A model generated the notes under the pieces. The model searched no databases. It was not told the origin of the DNA and was given only the letters and a program-made list of their open reading frames with translations. From DATAPD01 sp036265385 (GTDB lineage Bacteria > Acidobacteriota > Terriglobia > Terriglobales > Acidobacteriaceae), in NCBI GenBank assembly GCA_036265385.1, contig DATAPD010000015.1, forward strand, positions 186,001-250,000: DNA of 64,000 nt, read 5' to 3'. Below, piece by piece: positions 53,123-63,996 of the stretch. The translations under genes and the position numbers were made by a program. Numbering within the stretch: the first letter of the stretch is position 1; each line of letters opens with the position of its first letter.

Positions 53123-54299
53123 CTGTCTGAGTAGCGGGCTGAGCCGTCGCGGGCTTTGCGGATCTTTCTACGAGCGTTGCACCGGCTTCGGGTTGAGATG
53201 AGGTTGTCTTAATGGCGGGCGTGCGTTGCTGCTGCGCCGACACTCCCTCCGGCCGAGGTGGAACTGCGGGATTAATCTTCGGGGCTGGCTTTGATTGACT
53301 TGCAGTTCCTGGAGTATTCGGCTTGGGCGCAGTGGTTGCAGCCTCAGGAGCGGGCTTCGGCGCTTGGTCAGTCTTGCTTGCATCCACCGCATGCTTGTCA
53401 GGAACACTCGGTAGTCGTTGCGCGAGCACGTCGGCAGCGCGGGTCGAAGGCGTTCCCTCTGCCACAGCCTGCTTTTCTTCCTTTTTCGTGATTACCAGTA
53501 CTTCTTCCAATCTCGCGAGGTTGGCGGACGGTTTGATTCGTATGTTCAAGAAAACTTCTGAGCCTGGCGTCACCTTGGTGACCGTACCCAACGGCAAGCC
53601 CTTGGGGAAGATACGATCTCCACCGCTGGTCAGAACGTTTTCACCGGGTTGGACTGCCTCATCGCTCATCACGCGGTCCAAAACGAGCTCGCCCGTAGCT
53701 GTTCCCTTTGCGACTCCTTGCACCCGAGATTTCTCAAGGATCGCTCCCACGCCGCTCGTCTGGTCATTCAAGAGCAGAACCAAAGCTGTACTTTTGTAAA
53801 CCTGGAGTACCTTACCCACGACTCCGTCAGCCGTAACGACGGGCATGTCGTGATCGAGACCGTCCTTGGACCCCTTATCGATGAAGATGGCGCGCGAAGA
53901 CTCACTGCCCGTGGCGCCAATCACCTGCGCTGCTAGAGTCTGCGAAATATATTCTTCCTTGAATGCCAGCAAGGCCTGAAGGCGGCGTGCCTGCTCGGCA
54001 TCTTCCTGCAGGCGCACGTGCTCGATGCGGAGACGTTCTATTTCAGCTTTGAGGTCGCGATTTTCCTGCCGGACTCCGCGCAGGTACATGTAGTTGTGCC
54101 AGACGTTGTATGTGGAGTGACGGAACCACACGATCGCTTTTTCGAATGGAGTTACCGCGCTCACGGTCCAGACCCGGATCAAGCGGGTCTCCTGGGTGTC
54201 ACTGGTGCGCTTGACTTGAACAGCTAAACCCAGAACCTGGGCAAATAGAACGCCCACCAGGATGATCAGGTTTCGATACCGGCTTAGGACGGATTCCAT
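53106..54299 (-). CDS. mreC: Rod shape-determining protein MreC
   Basis: A 397-residue protein. One membrane helix (about 10-28) leads to a coiled coil (~60-110, ENRDLKAEIERLRIEHVRLQ) and the MreC beta domains with VIGATGSESSRAIFIDKGSK and DGVVGKVLQVYKSTALVLLL. The last ~130 residues are a Pro/Ala/Thr/Lys-rich tail (TKTDQAPKPAPEA-type), which is longer than usual and probably disordered. It spans periplasm and envelope with MreB/MreD. Confidence 0.95.
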   Translation of the reverse strand: MESVLSRYRNLIILVGVLFAQVLGLAVQVKRTSDTQETRLIRVWTVSAVTPFEKAIVWFRHSTYNVWHNYMYLRGVRQENRDLKAEIERLRIEHVRLQEDAEQARRLQALLAFKEEYISQTLAAQVIGATGSESSRAIFIDKGSKDGLDHDMPVVTADGVVGKVLQVYKSTALVLLLNDQTSGVGAILEKSRVQGVAKGTATGELVLDRVMSDEAVQPGENVLTSGGDRIFPKGLPLGTVTKVTPGSEVFLNIRIKPSANLARLEEVLVITKKEEKQAVAEGTPSTRAADVLAQRLPSVPDKHAVDASKTDQAPKPAPEAATTAPKPNTPGTASQSKPAPKINPAVPPRPEGVSAQQQRTPAIKTTSSQPEAGATLVERSAKPATAQPATQTGAPPQ

Positions 54300-54310
54300 G
54301 GGAGCAGTTG

Positions 54311-54381
54311 CAAGTTCCGTATTTCAAGTTTCAAGGTGCAGCAACGGGCCAAACACACCCGAAACTCGAAACCTGAAACTG
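54311..54381. repeat. Heptad GTTTCNN repeats with an inverted partner, mreB-mreC spacer
   Basis: On the minus strand the sequence GTTTCAG-GTTTCGA-GTTTCGG appears as three tandem heptads (plus positions ~54358-54381). About 20 bp away (54311-54337) lie complementary units (TTGAAAC, TTGAAAT). Together they can fold into an imperfect hairpin in the mreB-mreC spacer. Confidence 0.5.
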
Positions 54382-55446
<1,065 letters not shown>

Positions 55447-55610
55447 AACCGTTACTCTCTCTTGCCACATTAGGCCGCGGATCGCGCAAGGGCGAACCTG
55501 GGGTCGGTTAGTCCTTTTGGTCTGGAGGCCTTAAGTTTTAATTTTATGAGACTTCCCAGCCTCATGCTTGAAACGAAAGTTCCTGCCCGATCGGATACTC
55601 TCAACCGGTC

Positions 55611-56873
55611 TTACTGAATCACAATCTTCTTCTGCTGCGTATTCACGCCTCCCTGGGCGTTTTGAGCCGTAATCGTGATCAAGCTCTCACCATTTGGAAG
55701 CGGTGGTGTGAAGTAATGGAACGATCCGTCATTCGCCACCATGGGTACTTCTCTGCCATTGACCATCACCCTTGCGCCGATTTCGGTCTTTCCGGTTACC
55801 TCGATTACGTGCCCGTGCTGAACAAACGGATCGAGGTCCAGATTGATTGCAGCGGTTTCTTTGCCTTTCGGAATGATCGTGAACCGGTTCTTTTCGCTCT
55901 CGACTGATGGTTTTCCATTTGCATCGTAAGACTGCACTGACCAGTAGTAAGCGCCTTCTCCCAGACTCGTGACTGTCACATCTGCTACATCGACACGCCG
56001 ATCCACAACCAGCGATGAAAAATAAGGATTGCGGGAAATGCGGAGACGATATTGCAAAGCATTGGTCATGGGAGTCCACGAAAACTCAACATCCTTGATG
56101 TGAGTCGTGGCTGATGAAAACAGCGGCATCATGTTGGCCGGGGAAATCGGTGTTGGTGGCCCAATCTCCTTTACTTTTTCGATTTCCTTGTCGTCATTCT
56201 TGAAGCGGGCGCCTTCGTAAGTGCCGAGTTTCACGACCTGATCGTTTCGCGCCACCATCGCGGAACCATTCGTGACGAGGATTTCATGCTGCTCACCTCC
56301 GGGGTCATTCCGCACACGCGCCGCGCTTTCCGGAGCTAACGAGGCAGCTGCGCCAGCAACGATGACTTGTGACTTCGAACCCTGGACGTAGGTAGCTGTA
56401 CTTAGATCGACCGTTCCTGTACTTACTGCGACGGAAACGCTCGTCTGTTGTTGATCGTTCGCCGAGTTTTCCTCGATCACAATCAACGAATCCTGTTTCA
56501 CGGTGTAGTTCGTACCATCGTTGAATACGATCTTCGCCATGCCTTCCGAACCGGTCTGCACCACGTCTCCTTTTTCCAAAGGTACGTTGTAGTCAGCCGC
56601 GAGCCAGCTGTTACTACTCGCTTTCTTGACGCGAATGGTTCCATCCAAAGCGGTGAAATGCGCCTGCTGCGCCGTGGAGACGGTTGATTTGTCGCTGGGT
56701 GCAATGCCGGCGACTCGCTCCAGTAGAAGGTTCACGAAATTCCCTGCTGCTTTGGCTTGCGCATCGGTGAATTGAGGAAATGCAAGGTGAAGTCCAACGG
56801 CGACAAGACCGAGGCCGCCCATGATCATCAGGACGACGCTCCGATAAGTCACCGTCCTCCACGCAACGTACAT
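55611..56873 (-). CDS. FecR-domain protein with Fn3-like and Ig-like domains
   Basis: About 420 residues. ATG 56873 gives a membrane helix at 9-30 (TYRSVVLMIMGGLGLVAVGL). A longer frame to 57083 adds unlikely residues. A FecR-like beta domain (~80-195, WLAADYNVPLEKGDVVQTGS and GMAKIVFNDGTNYTVKQDS) is followed by an Fn3-like module with YYWSVQSYDANGKPSV, and a final Big-like unit ending NTQQKKIVIQ. It likely acts in the periplasm. It is 187 bp downstream of the permease pair on the same strand. Confidence 0.8.
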   Translation of the reverse strand: MYVAWRTVTYRSVVLMIMGGLGLVAVGLHLAFPQFTDAQAKAAGNFVNLLLERVAGIAPSDKSTVSTAQQAHFTALDGTIRVKKASSNSWLAADYNVPLEKGDVVQTGSEGMAKIVFNDGTNYTVKQDSLIVIEENSANDQQQTSVSVAVSTGTVDLSTATYVQGSKSQVIVAGAAASLAPESAARVRNDPGGEQHEILVTNGSAMVARNDQVVKLGTYEGARFKNDDKEIEKVKEIGPPTPISPANMMPLFSSATTHIKDVEFSWTPMTNALQYRLRISRNPYFSSLVVDRRVDVADVTVTSLGEGAYYWSVQSYDANGKPSVESEKNRFTIIPKGKETAAINLDLDPFVQHGHVIEVTGKTEIGARVMVNGREVPMVANDGSFHYFTPPLPNGESLITITAQNAQGGVNTQQKKIVIQ

Positions 56874-57060
56874 CCCCGGTTTGCGATTGGAAGACACTCG
56901 GCTCAAAAACCCGTGAAACTCTAGAGAATATGGGTGAAAGCCCACATTATCACAAGCTAAAGCCATGGAATACGGTTGATGACTTGGGTTACCAGCACCT
57001 AGAGAACATGTACGAAAGTGCTGGCGAAAACGCGGCGACCCGATGGCTTCTAACGAGGTC

Positions 57061-58326
57061 TCACTCGTGTCGCAAGCTGGCAATCGGATCGAGATTTGCC
57101 GCCAAATTCGCGGGGTAGTAACCGAAAAAGATGCCCACTCCGACCGAGATCACGAAGCCTATCGTCACCCATAAATACGAAAGGCTCGCGGGGACTGATG
57201 GAACCGTCCACCGAACGATTGAGGAAACGGTTGCGCCAATTGCGATTCCAAGCGAACCACCGACGAGCGTCAACACGACTGCTTCCGACAAGAACTGCAA
57301 GCGTATATCTGCGCGCCGTGCGCCGATCGCCTTCCTAATGCCGATCTCCTGCGTACGTTCAGTTACCGAAATCAACATGATGTTCATGACCCCAATTCCG
57401 CCGACCACAAGGCCGATTGAACTGATCACCGTTGTCAGAATTACCAGCGCCCCAGTCAACTGATTCCACAAATTACTAAGGAAGTCGGGCGAACTCAGTT
57501 CAAAATCGTTTTCCTGATTTGCCGAGAGATGTCGCACCCTTCTCATTGCCTGGATCACTTCATCTTGCGCAGTCTGAACGCTGGCATTCTCCGGCACAGT
57601 AAACGAAATGAGCAATTCCTTGGCTTCGGGATACTTCTTGCGGAAGTTGCTGAGAGGAATAATCGCGAACGCGTCTACGCCAGGGCCTATGAACAATCCC
57701 TGGTCATGCTCAAATACACCGATGACTTCGTAGATATCGCCATTGATCCGTACCGCTTTCCCAACAGCATCGGCGTACGGGAACAAGGACTCCGCCAGAG
57801 CAGCCCCGAGAACAACCACCGATCGCGCATGCTCTTCATCGAATCCGCTGATAAAGCGCCCGCGTTCGACACTAAATAGTGGGATCGCCTCCGTGTACTG
57901 GGGCTCGGCTCCGCGCAAGATCACTTTCTCCACGCTGCGACCGTCGGCGAGAATCTGGTTGGTGTCTCCGAAGAAAAAACCGCGTGTTCCGAACGTGGTT
58001 ACCACCTGCACGTGCGGCGCGGCATCACGGATGAACGGGGCGTAGCTAAATTCGAAATACTTGCGCGTTCGGATCCTCTCCGGCCATCGACTTGGGTCCA
58101 TGCCCGGCGGAAATCGCGTAAGGAAGTATGTTCGCGAACCCAGCGAGTCGACTCGGTCCTGCACGAACCGATTCAGTCCTTGAATAATGGCCGCCATGGA
58201 GATGACCGATGAAACACCGATCACAATGCCCAGGATGGTCAGTGCGGATCTGACCTTGGCGGAGCGCAGCATGTCCAGGGCTGCGATCAGATTTTCCCGC
58301 GCCTGCGATGGCTGCATGAATGCCAT
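57061..58326 (-). CDS. MacB-like ABC permease (FtsX family), second of a pair
   Basis: A 421-residue permease. One N-terminal helix (VRSALTILGIVIGVSSVISM), a periplasmic MacB_PCD domain, and three C-terminal helices; the end PANLAANLDPIASLRHE is the FtsX tail. The ATG lies directly after the stop of the companion permease. No ATPase gene is adjacent, so it must borrow one. Confidence 0.93.
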   Translation of the reverse strand: MAFMQPSQARENLIAALDMLRSAKVRSALTILGIVIGVSSVISMAAIIQGLNRFVQDRVDSLGSRTYFLTRFPPGMDPSRWPERIRTRKYFEFSYAPFIRDAAPHVQVVTTFGTRGFFFGDTNQILADGRSVEKVILRGAEPQYTEAIPLFSVERGRFISGFDEEHARSVVVLGAALAESLFPYADAVGKAVRINGDIYEVIGVFEHDQGLFIGPGVDAFAIIPLSNFRKKYPEAKELLISFTVPENASVQTAQDEVIQAMRRVRHLSANQENDFELSSPDFLSNLWNQLTGALVILTTVISSIGLVVGGIGVMNIMLISVTERTQEIGIRKAIGARRADIRLQFLSEAVVLTLVGGSLGIAIGATVSSIVRWTVPSVPASLSYLWVTIGFVISVGVGIFFGYYPANLAANLDPIASLRHE

Positions 58327-59547
58327 TTACTCTGCCCTCAGCGCAACGATCGGATCTAGTCGCGAAGCGCGCATTGCCGGATAGATTCCAAAAAACAGGC
58401 CGACCCCCGAACTCATGATCACACCCATGACTGCGACCCATGTCTGTACTGACGCCGGAAATGGCGTATACGTACGAAGCAACATCGCGACCAGAAACCC
58501 GAGGCCTGTACCGATCAGGCCGCCGACGATGCACTGGCTCACGCTTTCAGCCATGAACTGCCGCAACACATCCCTCTTGGTGGCTCCCACAGCACGTCGC
58601 ACTCCTATTTCGCGCTTTCGGGCGGTCACACTGACGAGCATCACATTCATGATTACGATCCCGCCAATGATCACCGAGATCGCGCTTACCATAATGAAGA
58701 CCGCAAAGAACGCACCGCTGATACTTCTCCACAACGCCATGTAGCTTTCCTTCGTTCCTACAAAAAAATCGTTCTCGGCGTTGGGAACGAGGTGGCGCTT
58801 GGCGCGAAGGATCAGTTGCGCCTGATCCTGCGCCCTCTCAAAAGTTGCGGTGCTGGTTTTCACATTGATCGTGACACTGGTATGAGCGCCACGCATCCGC
58901 AGAAATGCCGAAAGGGGCACCATCACAAAGTTGTCCTGGTCTTGTCCAAGTACGCTGCCAACTTTTTCCATGATGCCGACGATTACGAATTCTTCGTTAT
59001 CGACACGCAGCGTTGATCCGATCGGATCAATCCCAGGGAAGAGTTGCTGTTGCAGGGTGTCACCGATCAGGCAAACATTCGCTCGATGTTCTTCTTCCGA
59101 GGGTGTGTAGTAGCGACCTCTCTCGACCTCGCGTGTGTCTATGTCCGCCATGCTGGCCGTCTGCCCGAGCAAATTGACATCGGTGACTTCTCGGTTTCCA
59201 TAACGAGCGCGAACCGTCGCTGTCGCAGTGGCTCCTACATACTCGCAATCGGCGCAACGCTCTGCGACAGCTTGCATGTCATCGAGTTCAATTTTGCGGT
59301 ACTTCAGCGCTTTGATTACGACGTTGAAATCCGTCACTGCGAAGGGTGTGCGCGCAATCTGAAAAACGTTAGTTCCGAGGTTGGCGATCTTTTGTTCGAC
59401 GTAGACATTTGCGCCCTGGATGATGGTCACCACTGTGATCAGCGTGGCAACGCCCATGGTGAGCCCCAGCATAGTGAGGGACGCTCGTAATTTATGTGTC
59501 CTTAAGGCTGACAGAGTTTCGGCCAGATTGTCTCGGATGGCCAGCAT
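58327..59547 (-). CDS. MacB-like ABC permease (FtsX family), first of a pair
   Basis: A 406-residue paralogue of the next gene with the same layout: helix at about 21-43 (LRASLTMLGLTMGVATLITV), MacB_PCD domain, and C-terminal helices with ARKREIGVRRAVGATKRDVL and a RASRLDPIVALRAE tail. The two could form a heterodimeric permease. Substrate unknown. Confidence 0.93.
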   Translation of the reverse strand: MLAIRDNLAETLSALRTHKLRASLTMLGLTMGVATLITVVTIIQGANVYVEQKIANLGTNVFQIARTPFAVTDFNVVIKALKYRKIELDDMQAVAERCADCEYVGATATATVRARYGNREVTDVNLLGQTASMADIDTREVERGRYYTPSEEEHRANVCLIGDTLQQQLFPGIDPIGSTLRVDNEEFVIVGIMEKVGSVLGQDQDNFVMVPLSAFLRMRGAHTSVTINVKTSTATFERAQDQAQLILRAKRHLVPNAENDFFVGTKESYMALWRSISGAFFAVFIMVSAISVIIGGIVIMNVMLVSVTARKREIGVRRAVGATKRDVLRQFMAESVSQCIVGGLIGTGLGFLVAMLLRTYTPFPASVQTWVAVMGVIMSSGVGLFFGIYPAMRASRLDPIVALRAE

Positions 59548-59942
59548 GGACTGAGCTCACTTGTAGCGTATCAAAACACCTCATTTACGAGTCGGTGGAT
59601 TGCCGCATAGAAGCAGTGTCCATTGCAACTTCTCAAGCACCTCCTCAGAACTCAGATTTGTCTGAAACGCTTCATCGAGATCGTGCACTACATCTTCAAG
59701 TCCTCCGGCCTCAAAGCAACACAGTCCCCTGGAAGTACATTCTTATGAATCGCGCTGCCCTTTTAAGAGATTTTGAAATCGAGTTCCGCAAACTGCTCTC
59801 GAACGGAGAGCACACCTGCTGTTTGCCCGCACCACCCGTCCAGCCCTTAAGCCCACCTCACAAGACGGACCGATGACCTCGGTCCGTCTGCCCGCCTGGA
59901 ATTTGAGGCCGTTATAGAACTCGCGGTCACCTGGAGATCGTG
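59548..59942. other. Intergenic region with an 11-bp hairpin, no supported gene
   Basis: A 395-bp gap between the divergent permease and metallopeptidase genes. A perfect stem AGACGGACCGA / TCGGTCCGTCT with loop TGACC lies at 59863-59889. A T run is missing, so it is not a classical terminator. A 126-codon frame (59496-59876) crosses the gap but reads as low-quality sequence and starts inside the permease gene. Confidence 0.45.
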
Positions 59943-61739
59943 ATGTCACAAATTTTCAAAGCGCGACGTGTTAACGTTAAAAAAGGCAAGCACTCTGGGA
60001 ACACGGCATTGATTTCTACACTCCGTTTATTTTTCATGGCAGTGGCTATCGCTGCGCTCTTCGAGACAGGGGCGGCTCAAACTGCAAAACCCGCTTCGCC
60101 AATCACCTTTGATCAAATTGTAGATGAATATTTCGAGTTGTACTTCCGTTTCCATCCGTCTGCGGGAACATTGGCCGGCTTCCACCAGTACGATTCGCAA
60201 CTCGAGGACTACTCGGCGAAAACGCGCCACGCTGAAATCGAGGCGCTGCGTGCCTTCGCGCCCAAGCTTGAGCAGCGTCTGGAGGCCACACCATCACACG
60301 ATCAAAGCCTCGATCTTGAATTTCTCCGCAGCCGTGTTCGGGGAACCCTGCTCGAGTTGGAAACTATCCGTCCTTGGCAAAAAGATCCAGATCCATATGC
60401 AAGCGGACCCGCCTATGCGCTGTATCTCCTGATTAAGCGAAACTATGCTCCTCCAGAAGAACGACTGCGCTCAGTGATCGAACGCGAAAAACAGGTACCC
60501 GCGGCTCTCCAAGCTGCTCGAACAAATCTGCAGAATCCTCCACGCGTATTTACCGAGATTGCCCTCGAGCAGCTGCCGGGCACGATTTCCTTTGTTGAGC
60601 ATGACATCCCGCTCGCATTCGGGAGCGTGAAGGACGAGAAACTTCTAGCTGATTTCCGAGAAAGCACACGAAACGCTGTTGCCGCTCTACGCAGCTACGA
60701 AAACTTTCTGCGTAAGGAACTGCTTCCTGTTTCGAAAGGCGATTTTCGTTTAGGCGCAGAAGCTTTCCGTAAGAAGCTGCAATATGACGAGTTGGTCGAA
60801 ATTCCCCTCTCAAGACTGCGGGAAATCGGTTATGCCGACCTGCGACGCAACCAGGAACTCCTGAAAAAGGCGGCAGCCCAGGTGGATCCGTCGAAGTCGA
60901 CTCGCGACGTACTCGCCCAGATTCGGAAAGATCATCCACCCGCGAATCAATTGCTTCAAAGTTTTCGAGATACTTTGGCCAGTCTCCGAACATTTATCGA
61001 GCAGCACAAGATTGTGACGATCCCGTCGAACCTTGAACCAGTGGTTGAAGAAACACCACCCTTTGCGCGTGCTCTCACGACTGCGGCGATGGATACCCCC
61101 GGCCCATACGAAACGAAGGCTCCGGGCGGTATTTTTCAAGTTACGCTTCCCGACCCTAAAACGAGTTCCGAGCAGGTCGAGAAATATCTGCAGGGCTTCA
61201 GTCGCTCCGGGCTGATCAGTACAGCTATCCACGAAGTCTATCCCGGGCATTTTGAACAGTATTTATGGACGTTAAAGATTCACTCGAAGGTTCGGCAACT
61301 ACTCTATTGTGGGACGAATGGAGAGGGATTCGCGCATTACACTGAGCAGATGATGCTCGATGAGGGTTATTCATCGGATCCGAAAGTCCGAGTTGGGCAG
61401 CTGGTCGATGCTTTGCTGCGCAACTCGCGCTACATCGCCGGGCTCGAGATGCACACCGGAAATATGACAGTCGAACAGGCGAAGAGCTTTTTCATAAAAG
61501 AGGGGTACCAGGTCGCACCGATTGCGGAAGTTGAGGCTCGGCGTGGTACTAGCGACCCTCTGTATATGGTGTATACCCTCGGGAAACTCCAAATCCTGAA
61601 GCTTCGTGAGGATTATAGAAAACAGCAAGGCGACAAATTCACGCTTCAGGACTTCCACGATCGCTTTCTGGGATATGGAGGTCTTCAAATCAAGCTGATT
61701 CGCGAGGCGATGCTTCAGAACCCGGGCGAAACGCTATAG
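59943..61739 (+). CDS. DUF885 family metallopeptidase-like protein, exported
   Basis: A 598-residue protein. A GGAG 6 nt before ATG 59943 favours this over GTG 59940. The hydrophobic N-terminal segment (LRLFFMAVAIAALFETGAAQ) is a signal peptide after a basic stretch. The HEVYPGH motif (His near residue 430) and a later GEGFAHYTEQM supply the zinc ligands expected for an H-E-x-x-G-H carboxypeptidase-like enzyme. GTSDPLYMVYTLGKLQI is also family-typical. It likely cleaves peptides in the periplasm. Confidence 0.9.
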   Translation: MSQIFKARRVNVKKGKHSGNTALISTLRLFFMAVAIAALFETGAAQTAKPASPITFDQIVDEYFELYFRFHPSAGTLAGFHQYDSQLEDYSAKTRHAEIEALRAFAPKLEQRLEATPSHDQSLDLEFLRSRVRGTLLELETIRPWQKDPDPYASGPAYALYLLIKRNYAPPEERLRSVIEREKQVPAALQAARTNLQNPPRVFTEIALEQLPGTISFVEHDIPLAFGSVKDEKLLADFRESTRNAVAALRSYENFLRKELLPVSKGDFRLGAEAFRKKLQYDELVEIPLSRLREIGYADLRRNQELLKKAAAQVDPSKSTRDVLAQIRKDHPPANQLLQSFRDTLASLRTFIEQHKIVTIPSNLEPVVEETPPFARALTTAAMDTPGPYETKAPGGIFQVTLPDPKTSSEQVEKYLQGFSRSGLISTAIHEVYPGHFEQYLWTLKIHSKVRQLLYCGTNGEGFAHYTEQMMLDEGYSSDPKVRVGQLVDALLRNSRYIAGLEMHTGNMTVEQAKSFFIKEGYQVAPIAEVEARRGTSDPLYMVYTLGKLQILKLREDYRKQQGDKFTLQDFHDRFLGYGGLQIKLIREAMLQNPGETL

Positions 61740-61844
61740 CGCACGAACTTCAACAACCTCACACATGGCCCGGGTGCTCAGCTTGCTCCCCTTAAGCCAG
61801 GGCTTGTAGCATGGAAGATTAGGCATTCATTCCAGGAGGCATTC

Positions 61845-63374
61845 ATGGCAACCGATACTATGGCCGCCGCGGCTATCAGCGGCGCAACAAGTACCAAGAT
61901 TTATAAGAATTTCATCGATGGCGAGTGGGTCGAGGCCTCGACCGGAGAAACATTCGAAAATCGTAACCCTGCCGATACGCGGGACATCGTCGGTATTTTT
62001 CAGAAGTCCGGCAAAGCCGACGTAGAAAATGCGATCGAAGCAGCCAAGCGCGCATTCACGAAATGGCGCCTGGTTCCGGCACCCAAGCGTGCGGAAATCG
62101 TGTTTCGGGCCGCTGAGATATTGATCGAACATAAAGAAGAATTCTCCCGCGACATGACGCGAGAAATGGGCAAGGTCTTGAAAGAGACGCGCGGCGATGT
62201 TCAGGAAGCCATCGACACCGCGTACTACATGGCAGGTGAGGGACGACGTCTTTTCGGGCCGACAACTCCTTCCGAGTTGCCGAACAAGTTCGCAATGGCC
62301 GTCCGCCAGCCTCTCGGCGTCTGCGCAATGATCACGCCGTGGAACTTCCCAATGGCGATCCCCTCCTGGAAGCTGCTTCCTGCCCTTGTGTGCGGAAACA
62401 CCTGTGTCATCAAGCCGGCGCAAGACACGCCGCTCTCGACTTTCAATCTAGTCCGGATTCTAGTTGAAGCCGGTGTTCCAAGAGGAGTCGTGAACATTGT
62501 GACGGGATTCGGTTCTGCGGTCGGTGGTCCCATGACGGAACATGCTGACGTTCGGGCTGTCTCGCTCACTGGCTCAACGGAAGTGGGCAAGATCGTCGGC
62601 ACTACAGCAGCCAAGTCATTCAAGCATTGCTCCCTGGAACTGGGCGGAAAAAATCCGATGATCGTGCTAGACGATGCCAACCTTGACCTCGCAATCGACG
62701 GAGGACTATGGGGCGCCTTCGGTACTACTGGGCAACGTTGCACAGCTACAAGCCGCATCATTGTGCAGAAAGGCGTTTACGGGGAATTTATCGAGCGCTA
62801 TGTGGAACGCGCCAAGAAGCTGCGAGTTGGTAATGGACTGGACGAGATTATCGACATGGGCCCCGCCATCAATGAAGGTCAGCTCAAAACCGATCTGAAC
62901 TATGTGTCCATCGGAAAATCCGAAGGTGCAAAGCTCGCATGTGGCGGTAATCGGCTGGAAAAGGGCGATTATCAATATGGATGGTTTATGGAGCCCACCG
63001 TGTTCACTGACGTCGATCCGAAGATGCGCATTGCGCAGGAAGAAATCTTTGGCCCTGTCGTTTCGATCATCCCTTGCGACAATCTTGAAAACGCCATCGA
63101 CATCGCTAACAACATCGAGTATGGCCTCTCCTCTTCCATATATACAAAGGACGTGAACAAGGCGTTCGTTGCGATGCGCGACCTCTATGCTGGCATTACC
63201 TACATCAACGCGCCCACAATTGGGGCGGAGGTACATCTACCTTTCGGCGGCGTGAAGGCAACCGGTAATGGCCACCGCGAAGGAGGCCTTGGCGCGATCG
63301 ATTTCTACACAGAATGGAAGTCTGTTTACGTAGATTATTCCGACAAGTTGCAAAAAGCACAGATCGACGCGTAA
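61845..63374 (+). CDS. NAD(P)-dependent aldehyde dehydrogenase
   Basis: A 509-residue ALDH. Catalytic Cys is C299 in GTTGQRCTATSR and the base is E265 in SLELGGKNP. Other motifs are ITPWNFPMAIPSWKLLPAL (NAD-binding), VSLTGSTEVGKIV and EEIFGPVVSI. The C-terminal NAPTIGAEVHLPFGGVKATG resembles alpha-ketoglutarate-semialdehyde dehydrogenases, but the specific substrate is not proven. The start has AGGAGG nearby (CAGGAGGCATTC before ATG). A strong terminator follows, so it is monocistronic. Confidence 0.93.
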   Translation: MATDTMAAAAISGATSTKIYKNFIDGEWVEASTGETFENRNPADTRDIVGIFQKSGKADVENAIEAAKRAFTKWRLVPAPKRAEIVFRAAEILIEHKEEFSRDMTREMGKVLKETRGDVQEAIDTAYYMAGEGRRLFGPTTPSELPNKFAMAVRQPLGVCAMITPWNFPMAIPSWKLLPALVCGNTCVIKPAQDTPLSTFNLVRILVEAGVPRGVVNIVTGFGSAVGGPMTEHADVRAVSLTGSTEVGKIVGTTAAKSFKHCSLELGGKNPMIVLDDANLDLAIDGGLWGAFGTTGQRCTATSRIIVQKGVYGEFIERYVERAKKLRVGNGLDEIIDMGPAINEGQLKTDLNYVSIGKSEGAKLACGGNRLEKGDYQYGWFMEPTVFTDVDPKMRIAQEEIFGPVVSIIPCDNLENAIDIANNIEYGLSSSIYTKDVNKAFVAMRDLYAGITYINAPTIGAEVHLPFGGVKATGNGHREGGLGAIDFYTEWKSVYVDYSDKLQKAQIDA

Positions 63375-63393
63375 GCGACTCAGTTTGAACATG

Positions 63394-63421
63394 AAAGCCG
63401 CCCACCGGGGCGGCTTTTTTT
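63394..63421 (+). terminator. Strong rho-independent terminator after the aldehyde dehydrogenase gene
   Basis: A 10-bp perfect stem AAAGCCGCCC / GGGCGGCTTT with a 4-nt loop, running into an 8-T tract. Confidence 0.93.
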
Positions 63422-63561
63422 CTGTTCTAAGGTTTCAGCGCATTCAACTCTACTAGTCTTACCTGATGGGCATATCGCTCCCGGAAGACTAAGTTTTCTT
63501 CATGCGCCAAAGTGATCGTCCCACTGCTCACTCACTTTTGTATCCACATAGGAGTTCTTCA

Positions 63562-63996
63562 ATGAGATCTACCCTCTTCTTGCGCGCTATTTTGCTGGGT
63601 GCGCTCCTCGCCTCTTTCCCGTTCGCTTTGGCGCAGAATTCTTCTCAGGCTCCTTCCGACCCGCAACAGATGCCGGCTGACACTTCTCAGCAGGCACCTC
63701 CCGACAACACAAAGGTCAACAAGCGCGACCGCAGCGGGCACGAAGCAACAGCTGATCAACAAAAAGAAAACGCGAGTGACCGCGACCTCGCACGTCAGAT
63801 CCGAAAGGCACTGACGGATGACAAGTCTCTTTCGACCTATGCACGAAATGTGAAAGTGATTGTGCAAAACGGACAAGTAACGCTGAAAGGCCCGGTCCGT
63901 TCAGACGATGAGAAACAAAAGATTGAATCTGCCGCTACCTCGATAGCTGGCGCTGGCAAAGTCACCGATCAGCTAGAGGTTGCTCCCAAGCAGTAA
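63562..63996 (+). CDS. Secreted BON-domain protein
   Basis: A 144-residue protein starting at ATG 63562 with AGGAG 9 nt upstream; a frame open to 63502 lacks support. A signal peptide (RSTLFLRAILLGALLASFPF, cut near ALAQ) precedes a Gln/Pro/Asp-rich linker and a single BON domain (ALTDDKSLSTYARNVKVIVQ, then VTLKGPVRSDDEKQKIESAA). OsmY-type BON domains bind phospholipid and appear under envelope stress. It has its own gene after a terminator. Confidence 0.88.
   Translation: MRSTLFLRAILLGALLASFPFALAQNSSQAPSDPQQMPADTSQQAPPDNTKVNKRDRSGHEATADQQKENASDRDLARQIRKALTDDKSLSTYARNVKVIVQNGQVTLKGPVRSDDEKQKIESAATSIAGAGKVTDQLEVAPKQ

Noticed and set aside
59496..59876. A 126-codon plus-strand open frame between the permease and metallopeptidase genes
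   Set aside because: It begins inside the permease gene, has poor composition and ends in the loop of a hairpin; I cannot support it.
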